From the NCBI RefSeq assembly GCF_040500525.1, contig NZ_CP159402.1, positions 372,001 through 436,000 on the forward strand: a stretch of DNA of 64,000 nucleotides. Reading direction: 5' to 3'. Origin of the DNA: Azospirillum formosense (GTDB lineage Bacteria; Pseudomonadota; Alphaproteobacteria; Azospirillales; Azospirillaceae). The translations under genes were made by a program, and so were the position numbers. This document shows positions 59,352 through 64,000 of this stretch, piece after piece (within the stretch, counting starts at the first letter, position 1; each line of letters starts with the position of its first letter). The notes beneath the pieces were generated by a model. The model did not search any database. It saw only the letters and a program-made list of their open reading frames with translations, and was not told where the DNA came from.

Positions 59352-59367
59352 GTATGCACGTGCATAC
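59352..59367. promoter_or_regulatory. Operator 2, nemR-nemA-type divergent region
   Basis: GTATGCACGTGCATAC is a perfect 16-bp palindrome with the same GTATG-N6-CATAC plan as operator 1. It lies 55 bases before the TetR-type start codon. Confidence 0.75.
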
Positions 59368-59421
59368 CTATTATCATTTCAGCCGCCACTTCGATCGGCG
59401 GCCAGTGAGAGGGCCTGCATC

Positions 59422-60102
59422 GTGGACAAGACCGACACCCCGGCCACCGCCCCGGCGATCGACGACGGCTGTTGCGCCGGCGGGGCCGCCGGGACCGATA
59501 TGCCCGCGCGTAAGCGCGACCGCGAGGCGACCAAGGGCGTCCTGCTCGACGCGGCCAAGATGGTGTTCGCCGAGCGCGGCTTCGACGCTGCGACCACGCG
59601 CGACATCGCCGGCCGGGCGGGCGTGAACGAGCAGCTGATCCAGCGCTATTTCTCGGGCAAGGCCGGCCTGCTGCTGGCCGTCGTCGAGCGCTACGGGCGC
59701 GAGGAGGGCAGCGGCTGCGCCATGCCGCCGCCCGGCGACGATCTGGAGGAGGATCTGGCGGCCTTCCTGCTGCACCAGCTCCGCCACGCCTGGAAGTGCC
59801 GCGATTTCACGCGGGTGATGCTGGCGCGCGCGCTGGTCGATCCGGACATCGCGAACGAGATGGCGCGCACCCTGTCGGAAAGCCGCATCCCCTGCCTGCT
59901 CAGCCGGCTGGAGATCTTCCGCGCGCGCGGGGCGATCGCGGCGGACGCCGACCTCGCCCACGTCGCGGCGGGGATCGCCACGCTCAGCTTCGGGCTGGGC
60001 TTCCTTGATCAGGTGGTGTTCGGGCGCTGCCCGGACCGCGTCAACGAGGTGGTGCGGACGCTCGCCCACACCATGGCCCACGGTCTCGCGCCGCGGGCCT
60101 GA
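59422..60102 (+). CDS. TetR family regulator, probable repressor of the divergent OYE gene
   Basis: A 226-residue protein with a GTG start preceded by GAGAGGG. Residues about 28-75 are the TetR helix-turn-helix (REATKGVLLDAAKMVFAERG, TTRDIAGRAGVNEQLIQRYF). The N-terminal tail contains an adjacent cysteine pair (Cys17-Cys18), and four more Cys lie in the ligand domain. Divergence from an OYE gene parallels nemR-nemA, in which the regulator senses electrophiles through cysteines. Two GTATG-N6-CATAC palindromes lie between the genes. Confidence 0.85.
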   Translation: MDKTDTPATAPAIDDGCCAGGAAGTDMPARKRDREATKGVLLDAAKMVFAERGFDAATTRDIAGRAGVNEQLIQRYFSGKAGLLLAVVERYGREEGSGCAMPPPGDDLEEDLAAFLLHQLRHAWKCRDFTRVMLARALVDPDIANEMARTLSESRIPCLLSRLEIFRARGAIAADADLAHVAAGIATLSFGLGFLDQVVFGRCPDRVNEVVRTLAHTMAHGLAPRA

Positions 60103-60108
60103 GGCCCG

Positions 60109-61098
60109 TCAGTCGGCGCGGCAGGCGGCGGCGCGGGCCTGCTCGGCCCGGTTCTGTTCTGCCCTGGCCTCGGCGCGGGCGGCGCGGTGGGTGAACAGCG
60201 CGTCCGCCGAATAGAGCGCCAGCGCCACCCAGATGCACACGAAGGCCAGGAGGTGGGAAGTGGTGAAGGCCTCCCCATAGACCGCGACGCCGAGCAGCAG
60301 CTGCCCGGTCGGGCTGATGTATTGCAGGATGCCGATGGTCGACAGCTTCAGCCGGGCGGCGCCGACCATGAACAGCACCAGCGGGATGGCCGTCACCGGG
60401 CCGGTCAGGATGATCAGCAGGTCGGTGCCCAGCCCGTGCACGCCGAAATTCCCAAGCCCGTGGGCGCTCAGCCACAGCAGATAGGCGATGGCCGGCGGCA
60501 CCAGCAGCACCGTTTCCACCAGCAGCCCGATCACCGGGTCGATGGCCGCCTTCTTGCGGACCAGCGCGTAGACACCGAAGGTCAAGGCCAGCGACAGCGC
60601 CACCCAGGGAACCTCGCCGTAGGACAGGACGAGGCTCAGCACGCCCGCCGCCGCGATCACGACCGCCACGCCCTGCCGCTTCGACAGCCGCTCCTGAAGG
60701 AAGGCCATGCCCAGCAGCACGTTGATGATCGGGTTGATGTAGTAGCCGAGGCTGGACTGCACCAAATGGCCGTTGTTCACGGCCCAGATGAAGATGGTCC
60801 AGTTGCTGCCGATCAGCGCCGTCGTCACCAGGAAGATGCCCAGCCGCCGCCAGCTTCCGACCCCGCGCAGGATGCCGGACAGGCCGCGCGTCGGCACCAG
60901 CCACAAGCCGACCAGCACAACGGTCCACAGCACCCGGTGGGCGACGACCTCCACCGCCCCGACGTTGCCGAGCTGCTTGAAGAAGATCGGCGCCAGCCCC
61001 CCCCAGATCAGGAAGGCGGTCAGGGCGGCGGCGAAGCCCAGGGTGGCGGGGTTGCGCCCGTCGGCCTGCGGCAAGGAGGGGGAGGGAGTCTGGGCCAT
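60109..61098 (-). CDS. rarD: RarD-type EamA transporter
   Basis: A 329-residue membrane protein with ten helices in two EamA repeats. TAFLIWGGLAPIFFKQLGNV, EVVAHRVLWTVVLV, SNWTIFIWAVNNGHLVQSSL and GYYINPIINVLLGMAFLQER are the RarD signature. The family is named for a chloramphenicol-sensitivity phenotype; the natural substrate is unknown. The C-terminus is an Ala/Arg/Glu-rich cytoplasmic tail. It converges on the TetR gene with only six bases between the stop codons. Confidence 0.88.
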   Translation of the reverse strand: MAQTPSPSLPQADGRNPATLGFAAALTAFLIWGGLAPIFFKQLGNVGAVEVVAHRVLWTVVLVGLWLVPTRGLSGILRGVGSWRRLGIFLVTTALIGSNWTIFIWAVNNGHLVQSSLGYYINPIINVLLGMAFLQERLSKRQGVAVVIAAAGVLSLVLSYGEVPWVALSLALTFGVYALVRKKAAIDPVIGLLVETVLLVPPAIAYLLWLSAHGLGNFGVHGLGTDLLIILTGPVTAIPLVLFMVGAARLKLSTIGILQYISPTGQLLLGVAVYGEAFTTSHLLAFVCIWVALALYSADALFTHRAARAEARAEQNRAEQARAAACRAD

Positions 61099-61198
61099 GA
61101 CTCCCCTTTACCATGCCCAAGAAATGGGCGATAGGAACGCCCCCTCATGCCCGCACTGCGCGCCGGGAATGCCGCATTTCCCGCAGGGGTTTTCCTGG

Positions 61199-61621
61199 TC
61201 AGCCCCCTCCGCCGCCTGCGGTCCCGCTTCCGCTGGGCACGCTGTTCCGGGGCATCGCGCCGGACGATCCCGACGATCCCCGGCCGATCGGGACGTTGGT
61301 GCCGACGCCCTCGTTGCGGACCAGCGCGCGGGCCTCGCGCAGCCGGTCCACGCAGCCGTCCGGATCGCCCTTGCCGGCGGCCGACCGCGCCTCGCCCAGC
61401 AGGCCGCGCAGCCGGTCCTTCTGCTCGCCGGTCAGGGCGGTGTGGTTTCGCCCGCCGGCCACCACCTTGTCGCCCAGAAACAGGTCGGAGAAGCGGGACA
61501 CCTCGTCCCGGCAGGCGGTCAGCCGCTCCTGCTTCGGGACCGTTCCGTCCTGGCCCTGCGCCAGGGTGGGGAGGGTGATCAGAGCCAGCAGCGCCGCCGC
61601 TGGAAACACGCGCTTGTCCAT
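61199..61621 (-). CDS. Secreted hypothetical protein
   Basis: A 140-residue protein with a signal peptide (MDKRVFPAAALLALITLPTLA, cleaved before QGQDG). The mature helical part carries two Cys (TACRDEV and DGCVDRL) and LRGLLGEARSAAGKG. The C-terminal 30 residues are a Gly/Ser-rich tail. GGAGACC lies six bases before the ATG. No family recognised. It should be periplasmic. Confidence 0.65.
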   Translation of the reverse strand: MDKRVFPAAALLALITLPTLAQGQDGTVPKQERLTACRDEVSRFSDLFLGDKVVAGGRNHTALTGEQKDRLRGLLGEARSAAGKGDPDGCVDRLREARALVRNEGVGTNVPIGRGSSGSSGAMPRNSVPSGSGTAGGGGG

Positions 61622-61717
61622 GACCGGGTCTCCTTGTCCATGCCGAGTCCGTGCCGTCACCTCCGCGGATTCGCCGATGGAAAAACAGAGTCGGCCCGGC
61701 GCCTGTTCCGCCAAAGC

Positions 61718-61746
61718 AAAAGGGCCCCGCCGTGGCGGAGCCCTTT
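61718..61746 (-). terminator. Terminator of the glutaredoxin gene
   Basis: On the minus strand AAAGGGCTCCGCC pairs with GGCGGGGCCCTTT (one G-U pair) and is followed by TTTTGC, about 30 bases past the stop codon. Confidence 0.75.
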
Positions 61747-61774
61747 GTCACATCCCGTCGACGGGGATGGCCGA

Positions 61775-62116
61775 TCAGGCGTTGGCGCCCGTTGCGACGC
61801 CCTTGTCGGCCAGCAGCGACTGCAGCTCGCCCGACTCGTACATCTCGCGCACGATGTCGCAGCCGCCGACCAGCTCGCCCTTGACGTAGAGCTGCGGGAA
61901 GGTCGGCCAGTTCGAGTAGTCCTTCAGCCCCTGGCGCAGGCCCGGGTCCTCCAGGATGTTGATGCCCTTGAACTTCACGCCGACGGTGCTGAGCACCTGG
62001 ACGACGGCGGCGGAGAAGCCGCACTGCGGGAAGACGGGCGTGCCCTTCATGTACAGCACGACATCGTTGCCCTTGATGTCCTGCTCGATGCGATCCTTGA
62101 CGTTCTGGTCAACCAT
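61775..62116 (-). CDS. grxD: Grx4-type monothiol glutaredoxin
   Basis: A 113-residue monothiol glutaredoxin with the CGFS active site (Cys32, in FPQCGFSAAVVQ), LYMKGTP before it, and the glutathione-binding WPTFPQLYVKGELVGGCDI. It carries a glutathione-ligated [2Fe-2S] cluster and acts with BolA proteins in iron-sulfur trafficking. The BolA gene lies 48 bases upstream on the same strand, so this is a classical BolA-Grx4 operon. Confidence 0.95.
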   Translation of the reverse strand: MVDQNVKDRIEQDIKGNDVVLYMKGTPVFPQCGFSAAVVQVLSTVGVKFKGINILEDPGLRQGLKDYSNWPTFPQLYVKGELVGGCDIVREMYESGELQSLLADKGVATGANA

Positions 62117-62164
62117 GTCTCTCGGCCTTCTTACGATGTCATCGTGTCGTGGGGGGATGCCGTC

Positions 62165-62404
62165 CTACGCGCCTTCCGGCACGGCGGTGGTCAGGGCCAG
62201 GGCGTGCAGCTCCCCGCCCATCTTGCCCTGGAGGGCGGCGTAGACCATCTGGTGCTGCTGCACGCGCGACTTGCCCTTGAAGGCGGCGGAGGTGACCAGC
62301 GCGGCGTAATGGTCGCCGTCGCCGCGCAGGTCGGCGATCTCCACCGTCGCGTCCGGGATGCCTTCCCTGATGAGCTTTTCGATCACCGCGGCTTCCATCG
62401 CCAT
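62165..62404 (-). CDS. BolA family protein
   Basis: A 79-residue protein, MAMEAAVIEKLIREGIPDATVE onward, with the KH-like BolA fold. The conserved HYAALVTSAAFKGKSRVQQHQ holds the cluster-binding His and the FxGKS-like loop, and GELHALAL is the C-terminal motif. It pairs with the downstream monothiol glutaredoxin for [2Fe-2S] handling. An in-frame ATG three codons earlier, close to GGAACAGG, is also possible. Confidence 0.92.
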   Translation of the reverse strand: MAMEAAVIEKLIREGIPDATVEIADLRGDGDHYAALVTSAAFKGKSRVQQHQMVYAALQGKMGGELHALALTTAVPEGA

Positions 62405-62557
62405 GGCCGTCATCCTGTTCCGTCAAACCCTGCCCATGCGGGCGCTGCCCGTATAATTAGGCGGAGCGGCCGGGTTTGTCACCGGAGAAGCGACAACATT
62501 CCGCGGTGCGAAGGGTTTGGTGGTGCTTGCCCCCTCAAGCCTTGCCCCCTCCCTAGC

Positions 62558-62614
62558 CCTCCCCCGCTTCGCAGGGGAGGGGACTGATCTCCCTCTCCTG
62601 CGAAGCGGGGGAGG
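62558..62614. repeat. REP-like extragenic palindrome
   Basis: CCTCCCCCGCTTCGCAGG and its exact complement are separated by 21 bases, in the gap between purL and bolA. The CCCTCCCC/GGGGAGGG theme recurs at 1666-1690 and 41072-41090, suggesting a dispersed intergenic palindrome family. Confidence 0.65.
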
Positions 62615-62672
62615 GAAGGGGCCCGCGGCGCAGCCGTGGGAAGGGCGGGGGCAAGACTCCGCCCCAAAACGA

Positions 62673-62697
62673 AAAGGCCGGGCGATCACCCGGCCTT
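62673..62697 (-). terminator. Terminator of purL
   Basis: A 9-bp perfect stem (AAGGCCGGG with CCCGGCCTT) followed on the minus strand by TTTTCGTTTT, about 30 bases past the purL stop codon. Confidence 0.85.
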
Positions 62698-62726
62698 CCG
62701 TTTCTCAAACCCTCAATCGCGTCCGA

Positions 62727-64000
62727 TCACTCGGCGGCGGCCATGTAGCCGGGCAGCCAGGCCTCGTTGGCCTTCTTCAGGCGGGCGATGGTGATCGCCT
62801 CGCCGCCACGGCCGGTCAGGGCGGTGCCGTTCGTCTTGCCGAGCACGCTCACCGGCACGCCGGCGGCCTTGGCCTTCTCCTGCACCGCGGCGGCCTTGTC
62901 GGCGCGGACGGCCAGGACGTAGCGGCCCTGGTCCTCGCCGAACAGGGTGCCGGCGTCCGCACCGTCGAGGCCCGACAGATTGGCGCCGATGCCGCCGGCC
63001 ATGGCCATCTCGGCCACGGTGACCAGCAGGCCGCCGTCCTGGATGTCGTGGCTCGACACCACCAGACCCTCGGCGATCAGGCCGCGGACGAACTCGCCGT
63101 TGCGGCGCTCCACCGCCAGATCGACCGGGGGCGGCGGGCCGTCCTCGCGGCCCAGGATCTCCCGCAGGTAGAGCGACTGGCCGAGATGGCCGGTGCCCTC
63201 GCCGACGAGCAGGATGGTGTCGCCCTCGTTCCGGAAGGCGATGCCGACGGCGATCATGGCGTCCGGCAGCAGGCCCACGGCGCCGATGGCCGGGGTCGGC
63301 AGGATCGCCTCGCCGTTGGTCTCGTTGTAGAGCGAGACGTTGCCCGACACGACCGGGAAGTCCAGCGCGCGGCAGGCGTCGGCCATGCCCTGGATGGCGC
63401 CGACGAACTGGCCCATGATCCGCGGCTTCTCGGGGTTGCCGAAGTTCATGTTGTCGGTGACGGCCAGCGGCAGGGCGCCGACGGCGGACAGGTTGCGGTA
63501 GGCCTCGGCCACCGCCTGGGCGCCGCCGCGCACCGGGTCGGCGAGGCAGTAGCGCGGGGTGCAGTCGGTGGTGACGGCGATGCCCTTGCTCTGGCCGGGC
63601 AGCCGCACCACGCCCGCGTCGGCCTGACCGGACATGAAGCGGGTGTCGCCGTTCACGAGGCTGTCATACTGCTCCCAGATCCAGCGCTTGGACGCCTGAT
63701 CGGGGCAGGACATGATTTTTTCCAGGATGTCGCCCAGCGACTTGTCGGCCGGCAGGGCGCGCACAGCGTCCTCCAGCTCCGCGGCGGCCGGGGTCGGCTC
63801 CCACGGGCGGTCGTAGAGCGGTGAGGCGTTGGACACCGGCGCGATCGGCATGTCGCACCAGGTCTGGCCGTGCATCTTGATGACCAGCTTGCCGGTGTCG
63901 GTCAGCGTGCCGATCACGGCGAAGTCGAGTTCCCACTTGTCGAAGATCGCCTTGGCGACCTCCTCGCGGCCCGGCTTCAGGATGATCAGCATGCGCTCCT
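62727..64000 (-). CDS. purL: Phosphoribosylformylglycinamidine synthase subunit PurL (5' end beyond window)
   Basis: The visible part is the C-terminal 424 residues or so. The frame stays open to the window edge, where it reads ERMLIILKPGREEV, an internal PurL sequence. PurL motifs include FMSGQADAGVVRLPG, AVTDNMNFGNPEKP, VVSGNVSLYNET, AIGAVGLLPD and SSHDIQDGGLLV. It makes formylglycinamidine ribonucleotide in purine synthesis, as the separate large subunit with PurQ and PurS. An internal ATG at 63992 is not the start. Confidence 0.96.
   Translation of the reverse strand, partial: ERMLIILKPGREEVAKAIFDKWELDFAVIGTLTDTGKLVIKMHGQTWCDMPIAPVSNASPLYDRPWEPTPAAAELEDAVRALPADKSLGDILEKIMSCPDQASKRWIWEQYDSLVNGDTRFMSGQADAGVVRLPGQSKGIAVTTDCTPRYCLADPVRGGAQAVAEAYRNLSAVGALPLAVTDNMNFGNPEKPRIMGQFVGAIQGMADACRALDFPVVSGNVSLYNETNGEAILPTPAIGAVGLLPDAMIAVGIAFRNEGDTILLVGEGTGHLGQSLYLREILGREDGPPPPVDLAVERRNGEFVRGLIAEGLVVSSHDIQDGGLLVTVAEMAMAGGIGANLSGLDGADAGTLFGEDQGRYVLAVRADKAAAVQEKAKAAGVPVSVLGKTNGTALTGRGGEAITIARLKKANEAWLPGYMAAAE

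Overview
The window reads as a chromosomal segment of a high-GC alphaproteobacterium of the Azospirillum brasilense / A. baldaniorum group. The strongest evidence is an ipdC (indole-3-pyruvate decarboxylase) gene diverging from gltX-cysS and followed by iaaC, an arrangement known from A. brasilense, together with a CowN/RcoM pair expected of a diazotroph. Housekeeping genes (carB, greA, trxB, rpsD, gltX, cysS, cimA, trmJ, purL) make a core-chromosome origin likely. I saw no rRNA, tRNA, CRISPR array or intact insertion sequence.

Layout. 0-5 kb: a partial metallophosphoesterase, a DUF4170 protein, cytochrome b561 facing cytochrome c', aspartate aminotransferase and NhaA, separated by clear terminator hairpins. 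5-10 kb: an Nramp-like transporter lacking the family's metal motifs, an AT-richer stretch with small ORFs, two matching GntR-like palindromes, and an EF-G paralogue. 10-19 kb: PanE-like reductase, a Cache-domain secreted protein, Dps behind an Irr-type box, DoxX, trxB, two tandem 2OG-Fe(II) oxygenases, an ELM1-like protein, an Lrp regulator and a secreted alpha/beta hydrolase. 19-30 kb: greA and carB with an attenuator-like leader, a Cys-motif PAS protein, MgtC and DinB proteins, a soluble FtsK translationally coupled to a PAS protein, msrA, and a membrane-anchored sigma region 1.1 protein. 30-42 kb: a TrmH methyltransferase, an SDR, DedA/YqaA, a cytochrome c, a ModE-like regulator, an aldehyde dehydrogenase with its DUF779 partner, cysS, gltX, ipdC and iaaC.

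42-51 kb: a stand-alone proteasome-fold Ntn hydrolase with the Thr-Asp-Lys triad, a NosP-type FIST protein overlapping a hybrid PAS kinase (a likely nitric-oxide sensing pair), an acyltransferase, a VUT transporter, and a CHASE kinase with its response regulator. 51-56 kb: cimA-trmJ, then a PAS-LytTR regulator with RcoM-type heme-ligand positions, a small ORF and cowN, whose upstream region carries three direct repeats at an exact 20-bp period. This looks like a self-contained carbon monoxide sensing module protecting nitrogenase. rpsD follows behind a near-consensus promoter.

56-58 kb is the accessory patch. An AbrB/MazF-type toxin-antitoxin pair runs into a degraded copy of the 3' end and terminator of a downstream Old Yellow Enzyme gene. 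A low-GC secreted-protein gene lies between the decayed copy and the intact one, so about 0.8 kb of foreign DNA is bracketed by direct repeats of about 135 bp. 58-64 kb: the OYE reductase and a divergent Cys-containing TetR regulator with two palindromic operators 42 bp apart, RarD, a secreted hypothetical, monothiol glutaredoxin and BolA, and the 3' part of purL.
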